From Capilliphycus robustus (GTDB taxonomy: Bacteria; Cyanobacteriota; Cyanobacteriia; Cyanobacteriales; Microcoleaceae), in NCBI RefSeq assembly GCF_034932365.1, contig NZ_JAYGHR010000080.1:1-64000 (forward strand): a stretch of DNA of 64,000 nt, read 5' to 3'. Under the pieces are notes generated by a model that worked only from the letters and a program-made list of their open reading frames with translations, had not been told where the DNA came from and made no database searches. Position numbers and translations under genes: made by a program. Of this stretch, positions 44,454-53,437 are shown one piece after another; the stretch's first letter is position 1, and each line of letters starts with the position of its first letter.

Positions 44454-44705
44454 CTAGGTTCGCACTCCCATGCTGCCAAAACCTCCCCAGCCCTGGCTGG
44501 CTGAACTCTGGCTGGCACTAGAGTGCATCACTTGGTTGAAACTACGGTTGGCAAAGGCTGGAGGATCGTTATAGTTAGCGGCATGGAGCAGATCCATCCG
44601 AATATGCACCAAATCTTCGGGACGACCATTTTCTAGATCCACGCACAGTGCTGGCTGGATAAAATGGGGACGTTTAATCGGGGGAGATAATAGAGGAAGT
44701 CGCAT
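44454..44705 (-). CDS. patB: PatB-type small cyanobactin cluster protein
   Basis: An 83-residue protein beginning MRLPLLSPPIKRPHFIQPAL, with CVDLENGRPEDLVHIRMDLL and NYNDPPAFANRSFNQVM, and a Ser/Gly-rich tail ending GWGGFGSMGVRT. This matches the PatB family, a short conserved protein of unknown role found after patA in cyanobactin clusters. The ATG at 44705 is 105 bp from the patA stop on the same strand. The stop lies directly against the TnpB relic, so the last residues could have been altered by the insertion. Confidence 0.82.
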   Translation of the reverse strand: MRLPLLSPPIKRPHFIQPALCVDLENGRPEDLVHIRMDLLHAANYNDPPAFANRSFNQVMHSSASQSSASQGWGGFGSMGVRT

Positions 44706-44810
44706 AGTTTAGGATTCTCCCTATGGAGAGTATTAATCAACTGAACACATCTGCATCTTTTAGTGAGAGTGGGGTCTAATATTGCACTCTCACTAAAATT
44801 GTGCGGCTCC

Positions 44811-46799
44811 TTAGTAGGGAGAAGACCAAGAACGAACTTCGCCAAGGGTGACAGGAATTAGATCGCTGACATCAATGGTAAAGCGGTAAATCTTCTTGGC
44901 ACGGCGGCTGTTTTCCGGGTCGAAGAACTTCAGCTTCACATCCCAGCAGTCGCTATCCATCCGACAGAAGGGGCTTTTCTCTACCGTAACGCTATCGAGT
45001 TCCATGCCAACGGCTACCGCTTGGCTGAAAGTTTGGGCGGCTTGGAAGGCGTTGGTAACGGAGAAGTTGAGGGCGCGGTCTTGGGAAGTGGTTCCCAAGT
45101 TGCGGAGGTCGTAGTAGATGCGGTTCAGGAAGCCATCCAAGGTTTTGCGGATTGTTTCTTCGTCAGCAGTGCCATCTTCAGCTTGTACCGCGCCCATTGC
45201 TGCGCTGACCAGGTTGTTGACTTTCCAACCGTAGAGACCACGGGTGCTTTGGGGTTCAATCACCGGGATGACTTGACCGGAGAAGAGTTTGACCTTACGT
45301 CCAGTTAAAATACCGGGGATACTCACCCGTTCAACATATTCCGCATCGTTTTCCGGTTGGATTTGACCCGCCAGGAGTTCTTGAAGGGCGCGGTATGCTT
45401 CCGCCGCAAAGGGGCCAGCCGGATCGATCGCATAGACCGGAGTCAGTTCAATGTTTAATGTCCAAATCAGCGATCGCGCCTCGGAGATGTTTTCCCCTAG
45501 ATAGTCCACCATCTGACGGGCGTCGTAGGGGTTGGCGGGAACCATGACTCCTCCACCTAAATCAAAGGGGGGCATGAGTTGTTTAAAGGAGTCCCGGCGT
45601 GCTTCTGTTCCGAAGTCGTAGCCAAGGGTTCCTAGAGCATAGACAAGCTGACCCATCTCGGCAAGTTCGCTGGGGGCTTGGCTGGCAGTGACGGAATTAG
45701 CAGTAAAGTTGGGCATCATGGGTTGTTGAGTTACAGGGGTGGGCAATGATTGAATCAAGTCTTGCAAGTTAGGACTGTTGCTCGGAACTGCCCCAACTGC
45801 TGGACTGGCTGCTGCAACCGAGCCTTGAGCGGGTTGCTCTTGCTGGGCGGCAGTGGCTTCACCTGCGTTGGTTAGACCGCCACCACAACCGCAGCCTGCG
45901 GCTTGTACTTCTGATACCTCGACTGATGTGAATTCCTCAGCCATCTTTCCTCCTTTTACTAACGTTATGGCTCCAGAGACGTTCAGTTTGCCTGCCAGAC
46001 ACCGCCGGGTTTCTTCTGGCAAGTCAGGGTCACAGGGTAAGGCACTCTGCAACAAGATTTGACGAACTTTTTGGGGGTCGGGGGTTTCTCCTTGCTCCCG
46101 TTGAAGGCTGAGTAACACGGCTGCTACACCGGAGACAATCGGCGTGGCTAAACTTGTCCCACTCAGGCGGTGGGTGCCACCACCCGGTTTCGCCCCCAGG
46201 ATGTCTTTGCCAGGGGCAAGGATTCCTTGGTTTTTGTAGGTTTCGCCCCAGTTGCTAAAGTCGAGGGGTTTGCCATTCGCATCCATCGCCCCGACCGCTA
46301 GCACAGATGGCAAGGCTGCGGGTACGTGTAAGCAATCGCAACCATTGTTTCCAGCCGCAGCGACCAGCAAGACGTTATTTTGTCTGCACAGACGAACGGC
46401 ATTCTCTAGCCAGCCATCGGCTTCGCCAAAGTCAGTCAGTTGACCTCCACTGAGGTTGATCACGTGGGCTCCAGCATTGACGGCTTGCTCGATTCCCCGA
46501 GCCAAATCTAACTGGGAAGTCTTGCGGCGGTCATCGGCAAAGATCGGCACGATTATCCCCTTGCAATGGGGAGCGATTCCCTCCACTGGGCTGCCCGGTT
46601 GCCCAAAGATAATGCTGGCAACGTGGGTTCCGTGCATGGACATATTGCCATCAATTCTAGGAGCCTCTTGAACCAAGGTGGGAAGATAGGTTAGATCTGC
46701 GCCTTGGAAGCAAGGATGATTTTGGTCAACAGGACCATCCAAAACAGCCACACAAATACTACTATCTCCTTGGGAGATGGTACTTAATTTCTCTAGCAT
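44811..46799 (-). CDS. patA: PatA-type cyanobactin N-terminal protease
   Basis: A 662-residue subtilisin-like protease. The catalytic triad is intact: Asp21 (ICVAVLDGPVD), His59 (MSMHGTHVAS) and Ser216 (LSGTSLATP), with oxyanion Asn in AAAGNNG. A cysteine/glycine-rich spacer (QAAGCGCGGGLTNAG, ~300-325) leads to the ~270-residue C-terminal domain shared with PatG (LYGWKVNNLVSAAMG, DRALNFSVTNAFQAAQTF, VTVEKSPFCRMDSDCWDVKL). PatA cuts after the G-x-E/D-A-S signal, freeing the N-terminus of each core. It is the first gene of the cluster in transcription order, and the ATG at 46799 fits known PatA starts. Confidence 0.95.
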   Translation of the reverse strand: MLEKLSTISQGDSSICVAVLDGPVDQNHPCFQGADLTYLPTLVQEAPRIDGNMSMHGTHVASIIFGQPGSPVEGIAPHCKGIIVPIFADDRRKTSQLDLARGIEQAVNAGAHVINLSGGQLTDFGEADGWLENAVRLCRQNNVLLVAAAGNNGCDCLHVPAALPSVLAVGAMDANGKPLDFSNWGETYKNQGILAPGKDILGAKPGGGTHRLSGTSLATPIVSGVAAVLLSLQREQGETPDPQKVRQILLQSALPCDPDLPEETRRCLAGKLNVSGAITLVKGGKMAEEFTSVEVSEVQAAGCGCGGGLTNAGEATAAQQEQPAQGSVAAASPAVGAVPSNSPNLQDLIQSLPTPVTQQPMMPNFTANSVTASQAPSELAEMGQLVYALGTLGYDFGTEARRDSFKQLMPPFDLGGGVMVPANPYDARQMVDYLGENISEARSLIWTLNIELTPVYAIDPAGPFAAEAYRALQELLAGQIQPENDAEYVERVSIPGILTGRKVKLFSGQVIPVIEPQSTRGLYGWKVNNLVSAAMGAVQAEDGTADEETIRKTLDGFLNRIYYDLRNLGTTSQDRALNFSVTNAFQAAQTFSQAVAVGMELDSVTVEKSPFCRMDSDCWDVKLKFFDPENSRRAKKIYRFTIDVSDLIPVTLGEVRSWSSPY

Positions 46800-46859
46800 T
46801 TAAACGTATTTATTCCAAATACTAATCAGCATAGAGTCGTTCTTTTACATCTATTGCTA

Positions 46860-46899
46860 GCTGGGTTTTCACCTTGAATGTAAGGTAATCAAACCCAGC
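46860..46899. repeat. Hairpin repeat upstream of patA
   Basis: GCTGGGTTTTCACCTT and AAGGTAATCAAACCCAGC form a long imperfect hairpin with a GAATGT loop, 60 bp upstream of the patA start. It resembles the TGGGTTT-type palindromic repeats seen elsewhere in this cluster. In the 5' leader of the cluster mRNA it could affect expression. Confidence 0.65.
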
Positions 46900-47665
46900 C
46901 TACTCTAAGTCTAATCTTTGAAAAAAGACTATCATAACATTGTCTTTAAAACAAGGGATTAGTTTGATTTCTGCACAATCCTATGTTGGCCAGATGCTCC
47001 AACAGACCGTCACTTTAAATGACTGGTTTGTTAAATTGGCTAGTGGAAGAGCGTTTAGCTCAATGCCAACTCACTAAAAATATCTAAACATAGTTAGAAG
47101 CCAAAGTCTAACTTTTTTCAATAAAACTTTACAGAGTTCTTGAATCTGTTGAATTTTTAGTAAAATGGCCTATTCTGAAGATGGCTTTTCCGTACCGACT
47201 TTTGATCTTAATGAAGCGCGAATACTCGCACCAAAATTATTTTTGGTGTCGGGACAGGGCTTTGAGGCATTCCCCTGTAAATTCAGAGTCAGGGGCGAAC
47301 GGTTAACTTTTGCAACTTTTTTAGGATCTAATAGTATGAACCTGCTATTTTGTGGTACGGTGCTACGGTAATTTGTGTAGCAATCGGGGTTCTCTCGGAG
47401 GCTGGGATTCAAAGGATCAGCCGATACAATTTTCAGGGATGGCTCAGGCTGAAACCCTTGATTAAGCTAGATTCTAACCTGACGGGAGAGCCAAGCGGAA
47501 CGATCAAGGGAGATTTGATCGTCTTGTTGGCTGATTGCAATCAGTCCATGAACGTCGAATCTTAGAAAGAAGATTCCCCCGAATAAATTTTGGGAAGTGT
47601 CAATTGACGCCAATCCAATTTCTTGTTAGATTCTGCACTTCTATACAGTTTGTCGGAGAAAAGCC
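46900..47665. other. Divergent 766-bp regulatory region
   Basis: This lies between the cyanobactin cluster and the plus-strand beta-helix gene. It should carry promoters for both. A CACCAAAATTATTTTTGGTG hairpin sits at about 47229-47248. A 68-codon frame at 47165 and an opposing one overlap each other and neither looks like a real protein. No riboswitch could be assigned with confidence. Confidence 0.45.
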
Positions 47666-49594
47666 GTGAGTTCACCATCCCACCGCAACTGTGAATCGAC
47701 CTCGCATCTGATCAAGTTCGATCATCAATCGTCTGAGTGCATCAATCGTTGTTCTAAACCTTTGAACTCCCGCGCTCTCAAACTTCATGGGTCTAACCTC
47801 AACTGTGAGTCGGTTCACCTGCCATTGAGTATAAAATTTCAGCGTTTGTCGTTTTTAGTCGTTGCGATCGCCAGTCTGAGCCTTTACCTAGATGCCGCTC
47901 CGACTCTAGCAGAACCGTTGCTGAGACAACAAGTGGATCAAACCCCTCAGTCTCCCAATACTCCTGCTAACATCATTTACGTGAGTGCTTCCACTGGAGA
48001 TGATGGGGGTAACGGTTCCCAAGAGTCTCCGTTGAGAACGATTACTCAAGCCTTAAATCTCGCTCAAGCCAATACCGCAATTCTTCTGGCGCAGGGAACC
48101 TACAGCGCCCAAACAGGCGAACAGTTTCCCCTGATGCTCAAACCCAATGTTACCATTCAAGGCAATCCCAACACTCGCGGAGAAGCGATTATTATCTATG
48201 GTGGCGGCTTCTATACCAGTCGCACCTCAGCCAAACAAGACATTGCGGTTCTCGGGGCTAACGGGGCGAGAATTAGCGGGGTAACAGTGACGAATCCCAA
48301 TCCACGCGGCTATGGATTATGGGTTGAATCGGCTTCGATGATTATCTCTAATAATACCTTTAGCGGCAGCACCCATGATGGTATTTCGGTTGTTGGCAGC
48401 AGTGCGCCGTTAATACAAGAAAATAATTTTAGCGGAAATGGAGCGAACGGTATTACTGTTTTTGGTTCCTCTCGCCCAGAAATTCGCAATAATGAATTTC
48501 AAAATACTGGATTTGGAATTAATGTCTCCCAAAACGCCGCTCCGTTTATCGCTGGAAATCGGATTATTTTTAACAAAGATGGGATTGTGATTCAAGCGAA
48601 CGCCCGTCCGATTTTAAGAGATAATTATATTGAACGCAATGAACGGGATGGAATTGTGGCGATCGCTACGGCGTTACCGGACTTAGGAAATGCTACCGAA
48701 CCCGGTCATAACGTCATCCGCAGTAATGGCCGCTATGATGTCAACAACGGCACGAAAACCCAAGTCATCCAAGCCTACGGAAATCAACTCACTTCAGCCA
48801 AAACCATTGGTTCAGTCGAAGTCATCGGAAATTATACCGCCCCGAATGCCCCCTCTCCCATAGCCCAGCAACTTACCAACCGCGTTAATAATGACTCGGC
48901 TAATAACCCCTCTGCTATTTCTCCTATCAATAGCAGCGCCGCCTTACCGGTATTCATCCCAGAAGCATCCACTTCTCGCCCAACAGCCCGAAATCCTCGT
49001 CCGACGGCTTCCCCTCGCCCTGTGTCTATTGCGGTTCCCCCACCCCAAATTCAAGGGATTTCGACACCGCCTCCTACTCCTGCGCCTGTTGTCGCCAATT
49101 CTAACTCCTCTGGGAGATCTTTAATTCTCTCCAACCTCTCCTCAACCTCTGCTTCGGAATCTACCGCTATTCCTATTGCGGTTCCGCCGCCTGAAACCGG
49201 AGAAGTGTTAAATTCCTATCCGCCCCAAAATTCACCGCCGCAAGCGTTATCTTCGTCGGGTGTGTTACCTGTTCCGGGTTCTGGTATTCCCCTAAGTGGC
49301 GAAGGTTATCTTCCCCCGGGTTTAAATACTGGCCCTTCTGCAAGTCCGCCTGTCGGTCAGTTGACCCCTCTAACAACGGCTTTAAGAAGTTTACAGTATC
49401 GTGTCGTTGTCGAGGATAATAGTGAGGGGGCTTATCAACGAGTCAGAACGGTTGTTCCTGATGCGTTTCGCACGGTGGTTCAAGGACGCTCAATTATTCA
49501 AGCGGGCGCTTTTGAAAGTCGTGCTAAAGCCTCGGAGGTGATACAATTGCTAAACCGAAATGGAATTCGAGCTAAACTCGAACCCTATAATTAG
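47666..49594 (+). CDS. Exported beta-helix (DUF1565/NosD-like) protein with SPOR-like tail
   Basis: A 642-residue protein. A hydrophobic segment at about 54-82 (LSFLVVAIASLSLYLDAAPT) suggests a signal peptide preceded by a long leader. Residues ~105-350 hold DUF1565 (IYVSASTGDDGGNGSQESPL) and NosD-like right-handed beta-helix repeats (GSSAPLIQENNFSGNGANGI, ARPILRDNYIERNERDGIV). A Pro/Ser-rich spacer (~385-570) follows, then a SPOR-like end (GRSIIQAGAFESRAKASEVI, LNRNGIRAKLEPYN) that may bind peptidoglycan. It is probably a periplasmic or surface polysaccharide-interacting protein. The GTG at 47666 has GGAGAA 5 bp upstream; a later start nearer the hydrophobic segment remains possible. Confidence 0.75.
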   Translation: MSSPSHRNCESTSHLIKFDHQSSECINRCSKPLNSRALKLHGSNLNCESVHLPLSIKFQRLSFLVVAIASLSLYLDAAPTLAEPLLRQQVDQTPQSPNTPANIIYVSASTGDDGGNGSQESPLRTITQALNLAQANTAILLAQGTYSAQTGEQFPLMLKPNVTIQGNPNTRGEAIIIYGGGFYTSRTSAKQDIAVLGANGARISGVTVTNPNPRGYGLWVESASMIISNNTFSGSTHDGISVVGSSAPLIQENNFSGNGANGITVFGSSRPEIRNNEFQNTGFGINVSQNAAPFIAGNRIIFNKDGIVIQANARPILRDNYIERNERDGIVAIATALPDLGNATEPGHNVIRSNGRYDVNNGTKTQVIQAYGNQLTSAKTIGSVEVIGNYTAPNAPSPIAQQLTNRVNNDSANNPSAISPINSSAALPVFIPEASTSRPTARNPRPTASPRPVSIAVPPPQIQGISTPPPTPAPVVANSNSSGRSLILSNLSSTSASESTAIPIAVPPPETGEVLNSYPPQNSPPQALSSSGVLPVPGSGIPLSGEGYLPPGLNTGPSASPPVGQLTPLTTALRSLQYRVVVEDNSEGAYQRVRTVVPDAFRTVVQGRSIIQAGAFESRAKASEVIQLLNRNGIRAKLEPYN

Positions 49595-49667
49595 CAAATC
49601 CGTGACGATGTGAATTAATTTTTGATTAATCAAACTCTCGGGTGTGTTTTTACTCTTTTTTTGATCG

Positions 49668-50615
49668 ATGAACACTAAAATTAAACCGAACTGGGCGGGT
49701 GAAGATTTGTTATCTCGTTTCGTGAATGTGTTAATTAAAACGCCTCCCATTTACAGCGTGATGAAACATCAAGCTAGACAGGTTTTCATTAAAACAGCCG
49801 AAAAAAACGGCATTTATTGGCGGAAAAATTACAAACAATTAGAAGACTCAACCGTTAAAAGTTTATTCTCAAAAATTTGCGATCAAACTATTATTTATCC
49901 TGATTATTATCAACAACCTTTTCATGCTTACGAAACCGGAAACTTAGGTTGGGATGCTGCATTTGAAGCTGAATCTGCTACCTATTCAATGGGGTTGAGA
50001 GTTTGGCGAGATGAAAATCTCAGTTGGGAAACCGCCCACGAAAGATTACGTTCTAGCTTTCATCAAGTTCTTGGAAAATATCTCCCTCAATCTGTTAATA
50101 ATGTTTTAGATATCGGCTGTTCTGTGGGAATTTCTACCCGAAGTTTACATGATTATCTTAAACAAAATTATAATCCTCATGTTCAGACGATTGGTTTAGA
50201 TTTATCGCCCTATATGTTAGCCGTCGCTAAACACCAAGACACTCAAGCCGAAATTGAATGGAAACACGCCCTCGCTGAAAATACAGGCTTTCCTGATGAT
50301 TCCTTTGATGTGGTTACTCTACAGTTTCTCATCCATGAACTACCCCGTCAAGCTACTCGTAATATCTTTCAAGAAGTCTTGAGAATTCTGCGCCCCGGTG
50401 GCTGTTTAGCAATCGTTGATAATAATCCAAAATCTCCCGTTATTCAGAATTTACCGCCTGTGTTGTTTACTCTGATGAAAAGTACCGAACCCTGGACTGA
50501 TGATTATTATACCTTTGATGTGGAAGCCGCTTTAACAGAAATGGGTTTTGACTATCAAACCACTGTTGCTAGTGACCCCCGCCATCGTACAATTATTGCG
50601 ATCAAATCTGAATAA
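49668..50615 (+). CDS. Class I SAM-dependent methyltransferase
   Basis: A 315-residue protein with an N-terminal helical region (ARQVFIKTAEKNGIYWRKNY) and a Rossmann methyltransferase core: NNVLDIGCSVGISTRSLHDY near residue 145 for SAM binding, TIGLDLSPYMLAVAKHQ for the acidic ribose ligand, FDVVTLQFLIHEL and ILRPGGCLAIVDNNP. This resembles cyanobacterial methyltransferases annotated for UbiE-like or small-molecule targets; the substrate is not evident. It lies 73 bp after the beta-helix gene on the same strand and may be cotranscribed. The ATG at 49668 is the start. It is not part of the cyanobactin cluster. Confidence 0.8.
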   Translation: MNTKIKPNWAGEDLLSRFVNVLIKTPPIYSVMKHQARQVFIKTAEKNGIYWRKNYKQLEDSTVKSLFSKICDQTIIYPDYYQQPFHAYETGNLGWDAAFEAESATYSMGLRVWRDENLSWETAHERLRSSFHQVLGKYLPQSVNNVLDIGCSVGISTRSLHDYLKQNYNPHVQTIGLDLSPYMLAVAKHQDTQAEIEWKHALAENTGFPDDSFDVVTLQFLIHELPRQATRNIFQEVLRILRPGGCLAIVDNNPKSPVIQNLPPVLFTLMKSTEPWTDDYYTFDVEAALTEMGFDYQTTVASDPRHRTIIAIKSE

Positions 50616-50669
50616 GTGCTTGATTCGTTTGAGTTGGATTGATGGAGAATTCTTAGATCAGTGACGAGT

Positions 50670-50794
50670 GTAGGGGCGGGTTTAAACAGTTTACAGTTTA
50701 CAGTTATGCAGTTTACAGTTATGCAGTTATTACTGGTTACTGTTCCCTATCTCCTATCCTCTGTCCCCTGTCCCCTGTCCCCAGCCCCCTAGAT
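50670..50794. repeat. GGGGCGGGTTT and CAGTTTACAGTT short tandem repeats
   Basis: TAGGGGCGGGTTT followed by CAGTTTACAGTTTACAGTTA units and CCCCTGTCCCCTGTCCCC runs. These are cyanobacterial short tandem repeats filling the spacer before moaD. Confidence 0.8.
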
Positions 50795-50795
50795 C

Positions 50796-51056
50796 ATGTC
50801 TAACTTACCGATCACCGTCACTGTTAAACTGTTTGCTGTGTATCAAGAGGTTTACAAGCTTCCTGAACTGGTTTTAACTTTACCTTCTCAAACCCCTGTT
50901 TCTCAAGTTCTCGAACACTGTATCAACGAACATCCCCAACTCGAACAGTGGCGCTCAGTCACTCATTTTGGCGTTAACTTGCAGTTTGTTTCGCCCGAAA
51001 CCCCGTTAGAAGATGGTGATGAAGTCGTCTTAATTCCGCCTGTTAGCGGAGGTTAA
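50796..51056 (+). CDS. moaD: Molybdopterin synthase small subunit MoaD / ThiS-like
   Basis: An 86-residue ubiquitin-fold sulfur carrier. VTVKLFAVYQEVYKLPELVL opens the fold and the chain ends EDGDEVVLIPPVSGG, the C-terminal Gly-Gly that is thiocarboxylated. MoaD supplies sulfur to MoaE to make molybdopterin from precursor Z. The length and the (D/E)GDEVxxIPPVSGG end fit MoaD better than ThiS. No other molybdenum cofactor gene is next to it. The ATG at 50796 directly follows a tandem-repeat tract. Confidence 0.88.
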   Translation: MSNLPITVTVKLFAVYQEVYKLPELVLTLPSQTPVSQVLEHCINEHPQLEQWRSVTHFGVNLQFVSPETPLEDGDEVVLIPPVSGG

Positions 51057-51152
51057 GGTTTAGTTAAATAAACCTGAGAAAATTTTCATACGGAATACAT
51101 CCCCATTTGACTGGAGATAGAATAAAGTAGAGAATGTAACCCTAATCAAGTC

Positions 51153-51359
51153 ATGGAAACCATGAAGCGTATCAATCCGAAGGGAGTGGGTGTATCTGCT
51201 ATTGTCGCTATTGGCTTTTTGAGCCTATCTTCAGCAGGTTGCTTGTTCGACAAATCGGCACAGACGAATGATTCTTCGTCTATTGCTATCTCTCGTTCTC
51301 AGATTGTAGATCCGCAGACAGGCTCCATTATATTTGTTTCTAGCCTAAAACGCAACTAA
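51153..51359 (+). CDS. Small predicted lipoprotein
   Basis: A 68-residue protein with a basic start (METMKRINPKG), a hydrophobic stretch (VSAIVAIGFLSLSSAGC) and a lipobox, SSAGC, with the Cys at about 30. The mature part (~39 residues) ends IIFVSSLKRN and has no recognised domain. It is probably lipid-anchored. The upstream ATG at 51153 and the alternative Met four codons later both fit. Confidence 0.55.
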   Translation: METMKRINPKGVGVSAIVAIGFLSLSSAGCLFDKSAQTNDSSSIAISRSQIVDPQTGSIIFVSSLKRN

Positions 51360-51468
51360 TTGATCAATAAATTTTTGGAGTTCAGGAACTCAGAGATTTT
51401 CAACAATCCTCTTTGATTGATTTCCGCTTTCTTCTACATCTACCTCCATGCTGAGAATACCAAACGAT

Positions 51469-51493
51469 ACCGGGCTTCTTGAGGAAACCCGGT
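51469..51493 (-). terminator. Possible terminator hairpin
   Basis: ACCGGG and CCCGGT enclose a 13-base middle that can extend the pairing through the AAG and CTT bases. It lies just after the stop of the minus-strand HEAT gene. There is no clear T run, so it may be a weak or Rho-independent-like hairpin only. Confidence 0.4.
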
Positions 51494-51503
51494 TATCCTC
51501 GTT

Positions 51504-52160
51504 CTAGAGCCAACCTTCTAAGGCAGCGCCGACGACTCGATGATCCTCATCTTTTTTGAGGTAGTTGAGTGCAGCTTTGGCTTGGGGATCGTCAAATTTT
51601 CTTAAAGCCAGAGCCACCCGTGAACGGGTACGCCAGCCGTCTGCACTGACGAGCCTGAGAAGCTGTTGTAACGCTTCTGTTTGTTTGGTGGTTCCTGAGA
51701 GCATTCCTAAGCTGTCAATGGCTGCTTCCTTAACGGTTTGATCCTCCCCCGTCAAACTATAGCTACAGATATCATACAGGGCTTCTGGATAGGACATCTC
51801 AGTTAAGGGTGCAAGGATGCTCCGACGAACGAGCCAGCTATCATCGAGACGAAACGCTTCCACAAGATGAGGAATAGCGATATCACCGTACTTCGACAAA
51901 GCGTTAGCCGCTTCCGCCCTGACGTTATAATCGTGATCGCCTTTGAGCAACTCTAGCAACGCCTCAAAGGACTCAGGAGAACGTTTGTTCCCTAAACCCA
52001 TCGCCACAAAAGAGCGAATTAAAAACTCAGGATCACGCAGCTTACTCATCAACAAGGGAACGGCAACTTCACTATCATAGTGTCTCAGTTCGGTGAGCGC
52101 TTTTAATCGCTGTTGAGAATCACTACTGTTGAGATACGTTTGAATCTGATCAATTTCCAT
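51504..52160 (-). CDS. HEAT-repeat / PBS-lyase-like protein
   Basis: A 218-residue protein made of HEAT/PBS-lyase-type repeats: LKALTELRHYDSEVAVPLLM, LRDPEFLIRSFVAMGLGNKR, LKGDHDYNVRAEAANALSKY, DDSWLVRRSILAPLTEM. These repeats occur in phycobilin lyases (CpcE/F, NblB) and also in plain scaffold proteins. Sequence alone does not show a lyase, since no CpcE/F-like pair is present. It may handle phycobiliproteins or another complex. The ATG at 52160 is chosen for a strong AGGAGAG ribosome binding site 7 bp upstream; a longer frame to 52205 has none. Confidence 0.78.
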   Translation of the reverse strand: MEIDQIQTYLNSSDSQQRLKALTELRHYDSEVAVPLLMSKLRDPEFLIRSFVAMGLGNKRSPESFEALLELLKGDHDYNVRAEAANALSKYGDIAIPHLVEAFRLDDSWLVRRSILAPLTEMSYPEALYDICSYSLTGEDQTVKEAAIDSLGMLSGTTKQTEALQQLLRLVSADGWRTRSRVALALRKFDDPQAKAALNYLKKDEDHRVVGAALEGWL

Positions 52161-52233
52161 GACTAACTCTCCTAAGTCTAAACACAAAAAACGACAGGCA
52201 CCCAAAATTTACATTTATCTTAATTGAGCCGAG

Positions 52234-52651
52234 TTGCACCCGCGCCATAAGTAACAGGTTGGCGACGGGATGAATCGCGACCAAAAATGATATAATAGAG
52301 ATGGTTTTTTACCCACCGACCGTCTCGGAACATAGAGGCTATACACAACAGAAGCAGGTTTTTAACCTCGCCGAAGAAAGAGCGGAGATCGGGAAGAAAG
52401 CAAGATCACTGGTCTAAAAAAAATCAAGCCCAAATCTGCTTTCGGTGTTTTAATTTTAGAACCCTCGGGAGGAGGGGGATAGCCTGGGTAGTAGAAATAT
52501 CTACTACGGGAGTCAGTGCGATACGCAAGTATTAGCACGCACCTCCGGAGACGATGTAAGACCAAAGCAGGAAACTTTTCTGGTAGAGGCAATTGTCAAT
52601 GAAACAGGAAGCCCACGCCAACGCATTCGCTTATGGCGATGGGTACTTCAC
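52234..52651. mobile_element. Non-autonomous IS200/IS605 derivative (MITE-like)
   Basis: The left ~50 bp (TTGCACCCGCGCCATAAG to GGGATGAATCGCGACCAA) matches the left end of the complete element at 52914. The right ~108 bp (GGAGACGATGTAAGACCAAA, GAAACAGGAAGCCCACGCCA, GGGTACTTCAC) matches its right end at 54754. Subterminal hairpins CGCCA/TGGCG are present at both ends. The 260-bp interior encodes no transposase and contains a perfect GTAGTAGA/TCTACTAC hairpin (52488-52507). It could be mobilised in trans by the neighbouring TnpA. Confidence 0.75.
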
Positions 52652-52974
52652 ATTTGTTTAGATTGATAATTGTTTTGACTGTATCTGAAATGGAAAAAAG
52701 ATGCAACAGATGGTTAATCCCTCTAAATCTCTTGAATGAAGGGGGCTTGCAGACTGATCCCCTTGGGGTGAAGATTAGAGACTTGTGTGTTTGCTTGATG
52801 CCTATCGCCTGCAAACAGAATGGTGTTTTATATTACTTGACTCGTTGATCACCTGAGAACTGTCCCCTGATGGATTGTCGGATCTGATTATTCAGCTTAC
52901 CAAAAGGTCGCCTCGTTGCACCCACGCCATAAGAAGCGCGTTGGCGGTGGGATGAATCGCGACCAACAAAACAA

Positions 52975-53382
52975 TTAATTGGGTCTTTCTTGCTCCTCAA
53001 TGTACTCTTTCAGTCTCTCAACGGTTACGCCTCCACAACTCGAAACATAATAACTGCTAGACCAGACCACCTTCTTTCCCCAATAAATCTCTTTCAATTG
53101 AGTTTCAAACTGCTTAGAAAGAACTCGACTGGTGGCGGTTTTAATTGAGTTTACCAGTTTGCTTAATTGCAGTTGAGGGAGGTATTGAAAAAGCAGGTGA
53201 ACATGGTCTGGTTCACCATTGAACTCTATCAACTCGCAGCCATTCTTTTCCAGGTTTTTGTTGATCACCGCTTCTATGGTGGTCAGCATTTCGTCTGTAA
53301 AGACCTTTTTTCGATATTTAGAAACTAACACCAAATGGGCTTGAACGTCTGAGACTGCTCTTGCTGAATGTTTTACGGTCAT
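52975..53382 (-). CDS. tnpA: IS200/IS605 Y1 transposase TnpA
   Basis: A 135-residue HUH/Y1 transposase. It starts MTVKHSARAVSDVQAHLVLV, with KYRKKVF, the HUH metal-binding pair in EPDHVHLLFQY near residue 65, and the catalytic Tyr in WSSSYYVSSCGGVTVERL near 110. It cuts and rejoins single-stranded transposon ends at the subterminal hairpins and inserts 3' of a short target. The ATG at 53382 is preferred over one at 53400 because GGAG lies 12 bp upstream and homologues begin there. It is divergent from tnpB with a 55-bp gap. All key residues are present, so it is probably active. Confidence 0.92.
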   Translation of the reverse strand: MTVKHSARAVSDVQAHLVLVSKYRKKVFTDEMLTTIEAVINKNLEKNGCELIEFNGEPDHVHLLFQYLPQLQLSKLVNSIKTATSRVLSKQFETQLKEIYWGKKVVWSSSYYVSSCGGVTVERLKEYIEEQERPN

Positions 53383-53437
53383 GTTGATTTTTAACTCCAT
53401 TTCCGCTACACTACTAGCAGTCTATCATCATAAATCG

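Noticed and set aside
47165..47412. Short opposing frames in the divergent region upstream of the beta-helix gene
   Set aside because: They overlap on opposite strands, have no recognisable similarity and no good ribosome binding sites.
47229..47560. Possible c-di-AMP (ydaO-type) riboswitch leader
   Set aside because: Some GC-rich paired segments are present, but the conserved core motifs could not be matched.
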